Of a DNA stretch of 64,000 bases, positions 1-11,240 are shown piece by piece. This DNA is from Vicia villosa. Taxonomy: Eukaryota; Streptophyta; Magnoliopsida; Fabales; Fabaceae. The position numbers and the translations under genes were made by a program. Numbering within the stretch: position 1 is the first letter of the stretch; the number at the start of each line of letters is the position of its first letter. The notes under the pieces were generated by a model. That model was not told the DNA's origin, ran no database searches, and was given only the letters and a program-made list of their open reading frames with translations. The DNA lies in assembly GCF_029867415.1 (NCBI RefSeq), contig NW_026705766.1, positions 186,001-250,000 on the forward strand, in the 5' to 3' direction.

Positions 1-628
1 AGACCCGACATAGCATATGCAGTAAGTCTTATAAGCAGGTACATGGTGAATCCTGGAAAGGCTCACTGGCAAGCATCGAAGTGGATTTTAAGGTACATAA
101 ATGGGTCTCTGAATAGAGTCCTAATTTATGGTGGAGCCTTGGGTGAAGATAGTAAAGCAGTAATGGAAGGATATGTCGACTCTGATTATGCAGGTTGTAT
201 GGATTCCAGAAAATCTATTTCCGGATGTTTTCACTATGTTTGGCACTACAATCAGTTGGAAAGCAACACTTCAGAAGGTTGTTTCTCTATCAACCACTGA
301 AGCGGAGTATATTGCCCTAACTGAAGCTGTGAAAGAAGCATTGTGGCTTGAAGGTTTTTCGAAGGAGATGAAACTTCAAGGTCGAGGTATCACTGTTAAA
401 TGTGATAGTCAAAGTGCAATACACCTGTCGAAGAATTCAGCCTTTCATGAGCGAACTAAGCACATCGATGTGAGGTTGCATTTCGTCAGAGGAGTAATTG
501 AGCATGGAGAAGTCCAAGTGCTGAAGGTTTCGACAGATCAAAATGTTGCTGATATGATCACCAAGTCATTGCCGAGTTGCAAGTTTTTCCATTGTATGCA
601 GTTGCTAAAGCTGCATGAAGAAAACTAG
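1..628 (+). pseudogene. Ty1/copia pol 3' end (RT tail and RNase H), frameshifted
   Basis: This is the C-terminal end of a copia polyprotein, entering from the left edge of the window. Two overlapping frames are needed. The first (from 43) carries DSDYAGCMDSRKSISG, the start of copia RNase H. The second (to 628) carries SLSTTEAEYIA, CDSQSAIHLSKN and KHIDVRLHFVR, the standard RNase H block. The frame changes near 230-240, so this copy cannot make an intact protein. The reading frame ends 30 nt before a polypurine tract and LTR, the expected order for a copia 3' end. The rest of the element lies outside the window. Confidence 0.93.
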
Positions 629-658
629 TTGTTCCCTTGATGTTGTAGAGTTAGATCC

Positions 659-670
659 AAGGTGGAGATT
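659..670 (+). other. Polypurine tract of the copia element
   Basis: AAGGTGGAGATT sits directly before the TG that opens the LTR and after the RNase H stop. Purine-rich, correctly placed for plus-strand priming. Confidence 0.75.
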
Positions 671-1098
671 TGTGAGATATTGGATCGAACTCTAGTATGG
701 TCAAAGGGTAGCTTCTTGGTTCGACTGGATTAAGCATGAAGTCGAAGATTATTCACATGCTTGTGTCGAAGATGCTAGGGTTGTTAGCATGTTAAATTAG
801 GTTTTAGTGTTTAAACCCTAATTTGTTAAGTTAGCTTGTGTAGTGGGCCTTGTGGAAAAAGCCCATTAGTTAGTATGTTAGGTTTTATTATAAATAGCAT
901 ACTAGTCTCTCATCATTGCAAAGCTGCAAATCCTAATTTAGGGTGAGAGATGTTATTTGTTATTCTTGTAAACTTGTAATCTTGTTTTAAGAGAAAGTAA
1001 AAGAATAGCAGTTATAACCAATTCTTGTGTTCTTCTTCTTCCTTGTCCTTTATCATTCCCTTGTATTATATGTTGTTCTTGGCATTGAATTCACAACA
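671..1098 (+). repeat. 3' LTR of the copia element
   Basis: The LTR opens with TGTGAGAT after the polypurine tract and probably closes at TTCACAACA. It contains a TATA box (TATAAATA, 889-896), so U3 covers about 671-890 and transcription would begin roughly 25-35 nt later. The 5' LTR is outside the window, so the right border cannot be confirmed by pairing and is approximate. Several TCGAA words occur in U3 (about 680-775). Confidence 0.7.
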
Positions 1099-1189
1099 AT
1101 ATCTTTCTCAATCCAAGTTCAACAATTTCATCCTAAACCATTAATAAAATTTATTTGATTACTTTAACCATAAATTTCCTCAAATGAAG

Positions 1190-2000
1190 AATCGCATCCA
1201 GAATATTATTTTGCCTAGGGAAGACAAACAAGAACAATTGATGTGGAAGCTCACCATATAGGTTTTAGGGAAGCTAAATTGAGCCAAAAACCTTTGGAGC
1301 CCATATATCTCTTTATTTAAGTCCTTATTTGCTTGGAGGCCCATTCATGATAAACTTCCCTTAGATGACAAGCTCAAGGAGAAAGATTGTAATATGTCTT
1401 TTATGTATCATCTGTGTTTCCAGCACGAAAATAACACTAAACATATTTTTTTTAATTGTAAGCTTACGACTAATATCTAGGTCTAGTTCAAAGAAAATAA
1501 GATACATATGAATACGCCTCAACTAGGAAACCCAAGTGTAATCTTGTGATCAAAGCTTTCATCATCAATGTGTTAAATATCATCTGATACGCAAGAAACC
1601 AAGCTAGGTTCCATGGAAACTTTTTCATATGGAAAGACAACATGGCTTACATCATTACAAGGATGTCTATCATGGACAACAATACTAAGTTAACATCCTT
1701 AGCTCAAATGTATGACTTCTCTATTCTTAAAAGGTTCAAAGTTTATATCCATCATTCTAAGACTTATTTTACCGTTGAAGTTATCCCCCCTTCATAATTA
1801 TTGGTTAGTACCCATAACTCTTCTTGTGGAGGAATTTTTAAGAACAGTCATTTTTTTTTGGGTTGCTTTGGCAAAAAAAATTTAATATCACATTAGCCTC
1901 TAATGCTGAGGTATCCAGTGTTATGAGAACTATTGAGGTTGTCCATTAGAATAATTGGACAAACTTGTACCTTGGAACATTTGTAAAACTTTGACTTGTA
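1190..2000 (+). pseudogene. LINE fragment: zf-RVT and RNase H-like remnant
   Basis: Conceptual translation around 1320-1480 gives FAWRPIHDKLPLDDKL followed by CNMSFMYHLC, HENNTKHIFFNC, the cysteine/histidine pattern of the zf-RVT domain that follows reverse transcriptase in plant L1-type LINEs. Further on, SSCGGIFKNSHFFLGCFGKK (about 1815-1880) resembles the start of a LINE RNase H domain. Stops and frameshifts are frequent. It cannot be tied with certainty to the larger LINE at 4735-10260. Confidence 0.6.
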
Positions 2001-2595
2001 ACATGAACTTTTTTTATTTCTCGCATTTTTAGGAAAGAAACCCAATGTGCAGATATCTTACTTAATTATTCTTGAGTTTAATGTTTTTTTGACAAGCCAA
2101 AAATGAAAATTAGATACATATGGATTTTTTATTGTTAGTCTGCTGATATGATCTAGGACAATTATTGAACTTAGTAATTAACTAGGAATAGGTAATCATA
2201 AATTGTTGCTTTTGAATTAATGTACATAGATTTTCTAATTTAACTTGGAATTGACCTAAATAATTAGGGAATTATTGGGTAAATAATGATTTATACACCA
2301 AGGAATTAAGTGCATTGGTCTTGTTAGTTCGCAGTAAGATAATAATTTAATTTCAATTTAATAAATACACAGTTCATTAACAAGTATAATAAGGGGATTC
2401 GATATAAAAGACCTAATCATTTTTCTCATCTTGAATTTATTCTCTTAGTTTTCTCGTTCTTGTTTTGAAACCAGATAAAATCAAACCCCCTCATTGTTAT
2501 TATTTTAATTCTCACATCATTACTTTGTTAAATTACAATTCTCCTAGATACGGTCTTTTTAACTATTACTTCGACACTATCGATACATTTGCCGA
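2001..2595. other. AT-rich stretch, nothing recognised
   Basis: No long open frame, RNA gene or paired terminus was seen. The last part (about 2400-2595) may be the 5' portion of the LINE that continues after the solo LTR, because the LTR insertion splits continuous sequence here. Confidence 0.4.
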
Positions 2596-2600
2596 AAGGT

Positions 2601-4729
2601 TGTAACACCCTTCTAAACCCCACGGAAATTTATAAAATAATTTTCAGAGTAAAACATGAAAACAAGGGTGCCACAATTCAATTTAAAACAAATTATCATA
2701 AATTCATTGTCATGCTTTCACTAAGGAACAATCTGTCATAATACATAAACATCTCATGTTTACACAGCGGAAAATTCATCATACGGATAAGCATAACATC
2801 ATCTATGCAATATCCCACATAATTTAATACAATAACAACACGATAGAGTATCATCATAAACTCCAATCTAACGTTCCCCCAGTGTTACAATATCAGAGCA
2901 TGACACCTGACGCTACACTAATACACTGACTTATGAGCTAATCCTCACCAAGTCGAAAGCAGCTATCCTCAATCTGAAAATGTCAACAGTAAGGGTGAGT
3001 CTCATCACAGTTAACAAATGTTATTGCATCTTAAATAACAACACATCATAGTTATATCATTCACCCAATTTCATCATATTCAGATTATCAGGAACATCTA
3101 TCGTTTACACAAACATCAACAGAACACATCTTTCAAACAGACAATCATACTCAACATTAATTCAACAAAACACACAACCAACACATCATCAATATTTATA
3201 ACACTGGAATACATCCAATCATGTTATAAAAGTATGCATATGTATGAACTGACACTATGCATGTGGTACCAACCTCATCAAATGGGAATAACCCATGACC
3301 GATCCAATATCGTCCAAGATACGGCCCTGCCAGCACAGATTCCACACGATGGGAATCATGCCCTTCACTGATCCAACACACCCTTATGGATACAGTATCA
3401 TCAATGAACATGAATGAATGCAACATATACAACATACTATACCATCGTCAAGTCTAATGAGTAACATCATCAAATACCCATTTCATCATCATCATCATCA
3501 TCATCAAAGTATGTTTATATACATTAGCATCATTCAAATATAATCAATCATCATCATCGTTAAAGAACATACAAGTGTCCACATCAATCATCATCATCAA
3601 AAATAAGGACACACATGTATTCACATCATTTCAAAGCAAATCAGTCATCATCATACGACTCTAAACAAATCATCACCTCATAATGTTTTTCAAAACAACA
3701 TCTCATATTGTCACATTTCATCATATATGTCAACAATACATCATCCAATTAAACAAATCGTCACATGATTAATATTTCAACATATCATGTATTTAACACA
3801 TCTCATCACATATATGTACAATACATCATACACCAAGAAATAAAATCATATTTAAAAATAATTGGATTCACACCTCATTTCATCATTTAAAACATAGGCT
3901 ATCTCATAAGATTCATCGTGCTCGAAACGGCACTAAAAACGGACCTACGGTTCGAAAGTTACACATCATTTAACTTTTCAAGAAAACAACTAACGCTACA
4001 GCACGCGGCGCAACCAAGACTTCGCGGCGCGACCTGAAGCACACAAACACGTTCGCGGCGCCAACCTATGCACGCGGCGCGATGCGAGGAAAAAGTACGC
4101 CTTCGCGGCGCCAACACTAGGACGCGGCGCGAACTGGCGATTTCACAGATTTTCGGGTCTGCGTCAGATCCTGCGATCTGACTCAATCTGAGTCCAAAAC
4201 TGACTCTAAACGTCATATACAGGCAGTTAATCATCAATTGCATCATTATTCATCATCACACATCAAAACAACACATAATCAATCAATAATCCATGCAATT
4301 TTCATCAATTCATAACCTCCCTAAACCCGACATATAATCCAATTGACTCAACAACATCCCTAATCAATATTATTATCCAAGAATACGATAATAGATGATA
4401 ACCGGAGAGTCTCCCCTTACCTTAGCCAAAGATTCTTGATTGGTCTCTCCCTCCATTGCTCCTCTTCACGTACCAGCTTCCCAATCCCTCATCTCCTCTG
4501 CTCTGCTTTTCACGTTCCTTTTCTTATTCTCAATTCCTTATTATTTTATAAAATAACCTTTTAATTGGAATAAAACTTTTACTAACATAACACCCCCTCA
4601 TTCCTTAACATCACACTTGGCCCAACACCATAAACCATCCTTTTCCAATTAATTCCCACAATCACCTATAATTCTAATTATTAATTAAATTTCCATTTAA
4701 ATTAAAAATTAAAATATACGGGTGTTACA
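2601..4729 (-). mobile_element. Solo LTR of a Tekay-type Ty3/gypsy element
   Basis: A 2129-bp sequence opens TGTAACACCC and closes GGGTGTTACA, flanked by the 5-bp duplication AAGGT (2596-2600 and 4730-4734). No coding sequence lies between the ends, so it is a solo LTR. Its reverse complement aligns with the Tekay LTR at 46489-48401 in several blocks, including the block around ACTCACCCTTACTGTTG, the following TCAGATTGAGGA and GTCATGCTCTG. This sets the minus orientation. It has an ATC-repeat microsatellite (about 3483-3507) and a CpG-rich motif cluster at 4001-4132. Confidence 0.9.
4001..4132. repeat. Cluster of six GCGGCGC words in Tekay solo-LTR U3
   Basis: Six copies of a CGCGGCGC core, in the contexts CACGCGGCGC, TTCGCGGCGC and GACGCGGCGC, fall in about 130 bp within otherwise AT-rich sequence. 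The cluster lies 600-730 bp from the LTR start in element orientation. The related Tekay LTR at 46489 has a different word cluster at the same relative position. Confidence 0.85.
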
Positions 4730-4939
4730 AAGGTCATTGGTGACTAATGTTACCTAGGACAAATCGACATCGGACAAAATCATGAACACAAGATTTTGAC
4801 TGGAAGAAAGAGGTTCAGGTGATGAAGATGGCGTGAGTGAGGTTTAAAACAAAGATCACATGTGTGTTGACCATACTGGAGCAAGAGTGAAAGTTGTTGG
4901 AAATGATATTGTCAAGCAACTTAATCTTATTACTGTGGG

Positions 4940-5560
4940 TAAAAATGTAATGGCAGACACTGATAATCAGGCCTGCTAAGAGAATAGTCGGTGTGTGGGT
5001 AACCTGGGCGCAGTTCCTAATCTAAAATATCTCATTCAAAGTTATAAATCACATGTTTTATTTCTGTATGAGACGTTAAGTCATTATAATAAAGTGGCAG
5101 AGTTGCATTATGTTTTGGGTTTTGATAATTGTTTTACTGTTGATAAAGGGTTAAGGTGGTGGAGTGGGAGTTATATAGAGAAGTTAACTGATTGTAATAT
5201 TCAAAATTACCCAAGAAATTTTATTGGTATTGAAGTTGAAAATAGTAGACGGGGAAATAGAGACTAGCATATTTTATTGCTATCTGAAAGATAATCATAG
5301 AAGGAATTCTTGGAATTTAATTTGTCTTCTTTCAAGATGATTGAATTTACCATAGTGTATTGTGGGTGACTTTAATGACAATTTGTCACCATAAGAGAAT
5401 AGAGGTAGAGCCGAGTAACCAAATTGGTTTATTAATGGTTTTCGGCAATCCGTTCTAGATGCGGGTCTGGTGGATTTTCCTATGCAAGTGTTTCCTTTTA
5501 CTTGGTTTAAGAGTCTGGGTTTTGATAGAGCAGTTGAACAAAAGTTAGACCGAGCATGAG
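4940..5560 (+). pseudogene. LINE endonuclease domain remnant
   Basis: The open stretch from 4995 translates with GNLGAVPNLKYLIQSYK, VLFLYETL and ELHYVLGFDNCFTVD. This matches the start of the apurinic endonuclease-like domain of plant LINEs (usual pattern: ...RGLGNPRAV, ...LFLMETK, ...LGFDN). After a stop at 5267 the frame is broken; a VGDFNDNLSP-like segment near 5360-5390 corresponds to the later GDFN motif. Confidence 0.7.
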
Positions 5561-6269
5561 TGAATAATGATTGGTGTAACTTGTGTCCCTAAAGCAAAAG
5601 TCAATTTTTAACCGTTACTACATCAAATCATTATCCCATTCTCCTTTGTTGTGAAGCTAATAGAACGTCACATAGGAAAGACAACAATTTCAAGTTTAAA
5701 AATGTATGGTTGACTGAACTAGGTTTTAATGATTTTTTATTGGTCAATAGAAAAAGGTGCTAATAACAACATTGTGGATAGGCTCGAAGCGTGTGAAAAA
5801 TCATGATGAAATTGAGTAAAAACAATTGTCCTACGTTGAGAAGAGAGATCGATAAGACTCGTATTAAGATTGAACAGGTTCATCAACATTTTAATCAAAG
5901 GAATATTAATTATTTTACAGCTCCCCGAAAGCGCACAAAATCTCTTCTTGTTAAAGATGATTTATATCAGTAACAAAAAGCAAAGGCACACTAGTATAAA
6001 GATGGAAATCTGAATACCCGATTTTATAATGCTGCAACAACTTCCAAAAATAAAGTTAATACTATAACAGCTTTAATATATTTGAATGGGGAAGTGAGTT
6101 CTTCGAATGTTGGTATGTGTAGAATTACGAAAGATTATGTTTTGGAAATTTTCCAAAAAGTTTCGAGTTCACGAGAGCAAGTTCTTCAGGCTTTGAGGTC
6201 TACCATCTCCAAAGAAGATAACGATATATTGACGGACACGTTTGCTATTGAGGAGTTTTAGGAGGCCAT

Positions 6270-7151
6270 TTTTTCTATGCAGGCAGACAAGTGTCTAAAT
6301 ATGGATGGTTTTAATCAGGGTTTCCATCAACATTTCTGGGAGACTTGTGGTCCAAAGATTTTTAGTGCTTGTTGTTCTTGGCTGAATTATGGTGTTTTCC
6401 TAGCTAGTCTTAATAAAACTAATATTGCTTTAATTCCGAAAGGAGAAGTTCAGACTTCCATGAAGTGGAAACTGGTTGCACTTTGTAATGTGTTATACAA
6501 AGTGATATCTAAAGTTCTAGCTAATTGACTTAAACAAGTTCTAGATAAATGCATCTCTGAAAATCAATCGGCTTTTGTACCAGGTAGATCTATTCTTGAC
6601 AATGCAATGACAGCTATTCAAGTGGTTCATTATATGAAGGCTAAAACGAGAGGTAAAGTTAGTGATGTTTATCTTAAACTTGATATCAGCAAAGCTTATG
6701 AATGAATTGGTTGAGATTATCTAAGGGATGTTTTATTGAAGACGAAGTTTAATAAAAAATGGATAGGATGGATCATGCTATGTGTGGAAATTGTGGGCTA
6801 CTATATGATTTTGAATGGCAATAAGGTAGGACCCATTGTTCCAAGACGCGGTTTAAGAAAAGGTGACCCCTTGTCTCTGTATCTCTTTATTCTTTGTTCT
6901 GAAGGACTCTCGACTCTCATTAAGCAAAGTTTGTAAGCATGCTCCAATCACATCTCATATTTTGTTTGCTGGTGATTGTTTCCTTTTATTTCGACCTGAG
7001 GTGAATGAAGCAGATGTCTTTAAAAATATTCTTGCCATTTATAAAGAAGCATCAAACAATCCACTAATTTACAAAAGTCAAAAATATTTTGTAGCATAAA
7101 TTTCACAAGCAATGTAAATGGAGAGATAACTAATATCCTGAGGGTTCAACA
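6270..7151 (+). pseudogene. LINE reverse transcriptase domain, first part
   Basis: Recognisable segments are NIALIPKG (about 6420), LCNVLYKVISKVLAN, NQSAFVPGRSILDNAMTAIQ (about 6560), LKLDISKAYE (about 6675, the first catalytic-block aspartate) and RGLRKGDPLSLYLFILCSEG (about 6850). The FADD-type motif region reads as FAGD (about 6965), so the expected double aspartate is altered. Stops occur at several points. The domain continues at 8597 after the SIRE-type solo LTR. Confidence 0.85.
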
Positions 7152-8591
7152 TGTGAGGGAAAATGTGTATTTTCATGATGTCAAAACATTGTGAACTTGA
7201 CTAAATTTATGTGGAAACAAAGGAATCAAGTGGATGCATTAAGGAAAGGCAATTTTGGGAAAATTCAGTCAACAGGTCGACGCACCAGCACTACAGGTCG
7301 ACCTATTGGTGGACTTGAGAAAAATTCCATGTTGAGGCAGAATGCGTCGACGCATTGCCTGTTCAGGTCGACGCATGGCACTTTGAGGAAATCTCGGGTA
7401 TGCGCACGCCGACCCTACAGGTCGACGCATGGAATTTTGGGGAAATCTCGGGTATGCGCACGTCGACCCTACAGGTCGACGCATGTGTCACATTTACTCC
7501 AAAAACAAGTGCAGAATTGCAACAGGTCGACCTACACAGATGGACAGGTTGACCTATCGCTAAAATTACTGGTTTTTTTGCTGATTTTAAGTGGCCAATG
7601 AAAAGGGTGTGGTATATATTGTCTTTGATCATTCTCAAGTAAAATAACAAGAAACGTGAAAGATATACTCAAGCTTCTTCTCATCTTCAACCTTTCGCTT
7701 ATTGATCGAAAATCACACATAATAATCTTTTTCGATCGGAGTAAGGAACGTGCGTTGATAAGGTTCGACGGTAGACTATTGTCTTGTTCGAGTGAAGATT
7801 GTTGAGGGTGTTTCTTGTATAAAACCTTAGGGTTTTTCCTTCTACATCAAGGGTTTGATTTGAAGGTTTTTGACAATCGCTTCGCTTTGGGTTCGATTCA
7901 GCCGAGCATAAGGAAATGAGGGATTGTAGATTCGCTAATCAAATTTGCTACAACCGGAGGATTGAAAAAGGAAGGATCGGGGTCTTGATCGGTGAAGATC
8001 ATTGACATTGACTTGGTTCTACTTGAATCAAGGGGAGGAAAGAATTGTATTCAATTTTACTGCATGTGTGTGGTTGGTGATTGGTAAACTCTTTCCTTGT
8101 TAAACATTTTGCAATCAAATAAAACTTTCCTAATTTCATTTGAAATTAGGGGCAGAGGTACTCCTACGAGGACGATAGAGGAACCGCCTTAACAAATCTC
8201 GTGTTCTTTATCGTCTTTAGTTTTATCTTTTCAATATTCGTTTTCTGTAAAAATTCATAGTTGAGCAAAAATTGAAGCTTGGTGAAAATTGCTCACCAAG
8301 TGTTCGATAAAAGTACACACTCAATTTTTCTTTAATTTGAGTTAAACAGTTCATTGCGAGTAAGACTCTTTTAAGTGTGTATGCTAGCCAATTGATAATT
8401 TCGTTAAAGCGAGTAATTAAAATTCATAGTTTTCATCCGTTTCGGTTATTGCACATATCCGGTCCCCGATAACTTGATCGTTCAAGACGATAGGTTTGAT
8501 TATGGGGAATCACGTTTCAAAAGCTAAATTTTTCTTAAGTCGGAAAAAGGTGGTCTATTCACCCCCTCTAGACCATCCCTATCGTCTAACA
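7152..8591 (+). mobile_element. Solo LTR of a SIRE/Maximus-type copia element
   Basis: The sequence opens TGTGAGGG and ends CTAACA. It is flanked by a perfect 5-bp duplication CAACA (7147-7151 and 8592-8596). Removing it restores the LINE reading frame. A TATA-like TATATATT lies near 7610, giving plus orientation. Near the right end is a TTCACCCCCTCTAG stretch, a hallmark of SIRE/Maximus LTR ends. U3 contains a dense GTCGAC cluster (7274-7556). No internal coding sequence is present, so it is a solo LTR of 1440 bp. Confidence 0.9.
7274..7556. repeat. GTCGAC palindrome cluster in the SIRE-type LTR
   Basis: Eight exact GTCGAC sites start at 7276, 7297, 7346, 7367, 7421, 7462, 7475 and 7526, with degenerate versions near 7409 and 7549. 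Most lie in the wider word CAGGTCGACGCATG. TGCGTCGACGCA at 7343-7354 is a perfect 12-bp palindrome. A 54-bp unit is tandemly repeated from 7366 to about 7480. The cluster ends about 55 bp before the TATA-like box. Confidence 0.9.
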
Positions 8592-8596
8592 CAACA

Positions 8597-9590
8597 AGTT
8601 TTAGGAACAGGTAAGTATCTTGGTCTTCCGTCCATGATTAGAAGAAGTAGAAAAGTCGTGTTTCAGTTTATAGAGAAAAGAGTATGGAATAAGATTAATT
8701 CTTGGAGTAGCAAGTGTATTTCTCAAACGGGAAGGAAGACTCTTATTTACGTTTTTCTTCAATCTATTATTTCTTATTTCATGAGCATATTTTTACTGCC
8801 TTCATCATTAAGTGACAAAATTGAGAAAAATAATGAACTCCTTTTGGTGGGGGTTTAACAAGGTTCAAGCAAAGGGTATTCATTGATCATCTTGGGATCG
8901 TTTGTCTATGCATAAGAATGCTGGAGGTATGGGGTTCCAAAACCTAAGCGTCTTCAACTATGCTATGTTGGGTAAACAAGCTTGGAAGTTTATGACAAGT
9001 CTATGTAATATGATCACTCGGTTATTCTAAGCAAAATATTTTCCTGATTATGATTTTATTGAGTCATCTATTTGACATAAGCCCAGTTATGTGTGGCATA
9101 GTATTTGGAACTCTAAGTTTATTATGAGAGGAGGTTATAGGTGGAACATCAGATCGAAAGATTCTATTCTAGTTTGGGGGTCATAATTAGTTAAATATTC
9201 TAGTAATAGAGAACTTAAAGCTCTTTGAGTTGATGGTTTGGTTTTTTATGGGAAGTAATGGAATAAAAATTTGATACATACTCTTGTTGGAGTAGAAGAA
9301 GCAGTAGAAATGATTAAAATTCCTTTATGAGAAGCTGTTTGGGTTGGCAAAAGAGCGTGGAAGTTTGAAAAAAATTTGTGTACTCGGTTCATAGTGCCTA
9401 TCGCTATTGTATAGAAAAGGCTATTGATACATCTCATCTCAAGGTTCAGGGGAATTGTGTGCCTACAAGAAAACATTTGATAGATAAAGGAATTCAATGT
9501 CAGAACTATTATGAAGTTTGTGGAGAAGGTTTAGAAGATGATAAGCACCTTGTCTTTAACTGTCCTAGAAGCATTGGGTGATGGGAGCTT
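8597..9590 (+). pseudogene. LINE reverse transcriptase end and zf-RVT
   Basis: The frame resumes with LGTGKYLGLPSMIRRSRK, INSWSSKCISQTGRKTLI and SIISYFMSIFLLPSSL, the typical C-terminal part of plant LINE reverse transcriptase. A degenerate stretch follows (WDRLSMHKNAGGMGFQNL, about 8900). At 9378-9581 a short frame holds the zf-RVT signature: VPTRKHLIDKGIQC, CGEGLEDDKHLVFNC. Confidence 0.85.
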
Positions 9591-9879
9591 GTTGGGTTAT
9601 GACCTATAATTCAACAGATGGTGACCACTAATATTTCTTTCACATATATAATTTTCTCTCTTTTCCAAGTCCTAACTCAAGACAAGTAGACCTTGTTTTC
9701 GCTCATTATTTAGAGCAATTGGACGGGGTAGAAATAATTATATTTGGAATCACATTGAAAATTATGTAGAAACGATATGTGATCGTGTCTCTTACTTGCT
9801 TATCGGATGGAGAAATGCTCAACAACTCCAATTAAGAAATTCTTATCAATATGAAAATTCTTTGAACAACTCTGGGAGT

Positions 9880-10260
9880 AAACCTACAACAGGTCGTCTC
9901 AAATGTAATATATATGCTTCATTCTCTACGGTTTATAACAAGGTAGAAATAGGTGTATGTGTTTGAGATGAGGAGGGGTAGTTTATGGTAGCTCGAACAG
10001 AGTGTGTGTCACCTATTACCCAAACAATAAAAAGTGTAGCAATTAATGTGAATAGCCAACAACTGAATATTAGAGAGTTTGACGAGATTATCAAAAAATG
10101 CAAACACTCATTAACCCGTTATTTTATGAACTCTCATGTTATGTTCTTTAGGAGACAAATTAATGAAGTTACACATGCTACAATGGTGGCTCAATCTAAT
10201 TTTCAAATGGCTCAATCTAATTTTCAAATTTTTATGATATTCCAACATGTATTTAATAAT
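9880..10260 (+). pseudogene. LINE RNase H domain remnant
   Basis: The translation includes KPTTGRLKCNIYASFS (about 9890), GVCV, EEG.FMVARTECVSP (about 9985) and a C-terminal FRRQINEVTHATMVAQSN, which fits the RNVNKVAH-type end of plant LINE RNase H domains. A short in-frame duplication repeats MAQSNFQ near the end. No poly(A) tail could be placed with confidence. Confidence 0.65.
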
Positions 10261-10880
10261 TTCTTTTTAATAATATGAATTAAAAAAATTTCCATCAAAA
10301 CAAAATAATACATTTATTTTTTAAAATATAATTTTTTTTATCAAAACAAAATATAGAAGTTTAAAGTTATACACATACGATGTGTCAAAAGTTAATTCAC
10401 ACAATTTCAATACGTTAAAAACCAAAATATATAACACTCTAAAAATTATTTAAAAAGAGATTAATTGATATATATTTTCAGTGTAAAAAATTTTACATCA
10501 TCATTGCATCACTGTTTAAATAAATTACTTTAATAACAATTAAAATAAAAATCAAATAATTTTAAGAGTTAAAATTCACAATTAAAATCTTAAAAAAACT
10601 AATTTCAAATTTATTCACCATATATTTTTTAATTAAAAAAAAAAGATTTACATACATGAACATGGACGGCATGAATAATAATTAATTAACTATTGAAAAA
10701 AAAGTACCAGTATTAATAAATGACCATATCTTAAAATTTATCACAGTAAGATATGCCAAATGTACAATAACGAGTTACATTATAATTAATAACACCATGT
10801 ATTTCTCTGTCTTGTCACGCTTTTTTTAATTTAATTTAATTGAATTTACCACTGTCCGAAAATACGATTTTTATTTTTTC
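10261..10880. other. AT-rich upstream flank of the DUF616 gene
   Basis: No coding sequence was seen. The stretch is very AT-rich and leads into the TATA box and leader of the gene at 11237. Confidence 0.5.
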
Positions 10881-10881
10881 T

Positions 10882-10890
10882 TATAAATAT
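10882..10890 (+). promoter_or_regulatory. TATA box of the DUF616 gene
   Basis: TATAAATAT is followed by a pyrimidine-rich patch (TTTTCTTTTCTTTTC) and then a CAACAACAAC leader start, a common layout of plant core promoters. Transcription probably starts around 10915-10925, giving a leader of about 315 nt with no obvious intron. Confidence 0.6.
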
Positions 10891-11175
10891 ATTTTCTTTT
10901 CTTTTCTTCTCTTCTCCGAGATCAACAACAACAACACCACCACTGCTCAGTTTTCAAACTCAGCAAAACATTCATATTTTTCTGATCCCTAATTTCCCTT
11001 CTCTGCTAAAACCCTAATTTCATTCATCCCAAATCGATTCTCGAATTCTTCAATTCTTCAAATTTTCAATTTTCGTTGTTGAGTTGAAAAAGTTGAAAGC
11101 TAGTGTGGCATTGGTGTAGTGGAAATTTGGATAGTGGTGGATTTGATTGGTGAAGTGTGTTTGGGGGAGTTTGAA

Positions 11176-11240
11176 ATGAGGGATTTTGTGTGGGGGCAAT
11201 GAGAGGGAGGTATGATCGTGAGGTTTTAGAGAGAAGATGA
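11176..11240 (+). promoter_or_regulatory. Three short uORFs ahead of the DUF616 start codon
   Basis: uORF1 is 11176-11202 (8 codons and stop). uORF2 starts at 11199 and ends with TGA at 11238-11240. uORF3 is 11212-11229 (5 codons and stop). The stop of uORF2 overlaps the main ATG (11237-11239) in the arrangement ATGA. A scanning ribosome meets all three before the main start, so translation is likely reduced or depends on reinitiation. This is inference from layout. Confidence 0.6.

Larger units (their letters stand above)
4735..10260 (+). mobile_element. Degenerate L1-type LINE, split by a solo LTR
   Basis: Domains appear in the order expected for a plant L1-clade LINE: endonuclease-like (about 4950-5560), reverse transcriptase (about 6270-7150, resuming at 8597), zf-RVT (about 9380-9590) and RNase H (about 9880-10250). 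Many stops and frameshifts make it non-functional. A 1440-bp solo LTR interrupts it at 7152-8591. With that LTR removed the reverse transcriptase frame reads through ILRV into QQVLGTGKYLG. The 5' end and target-site duplications were not found. Confidence 0.85.

Noticed and set aside
7274..7556. GTCGAC-rich segment as cloning-vector or linker contamination
   Set aside because: The sites occur in several diverged contexts inside an LTR with exact target duplication and restored host frame, so they belong to the element.
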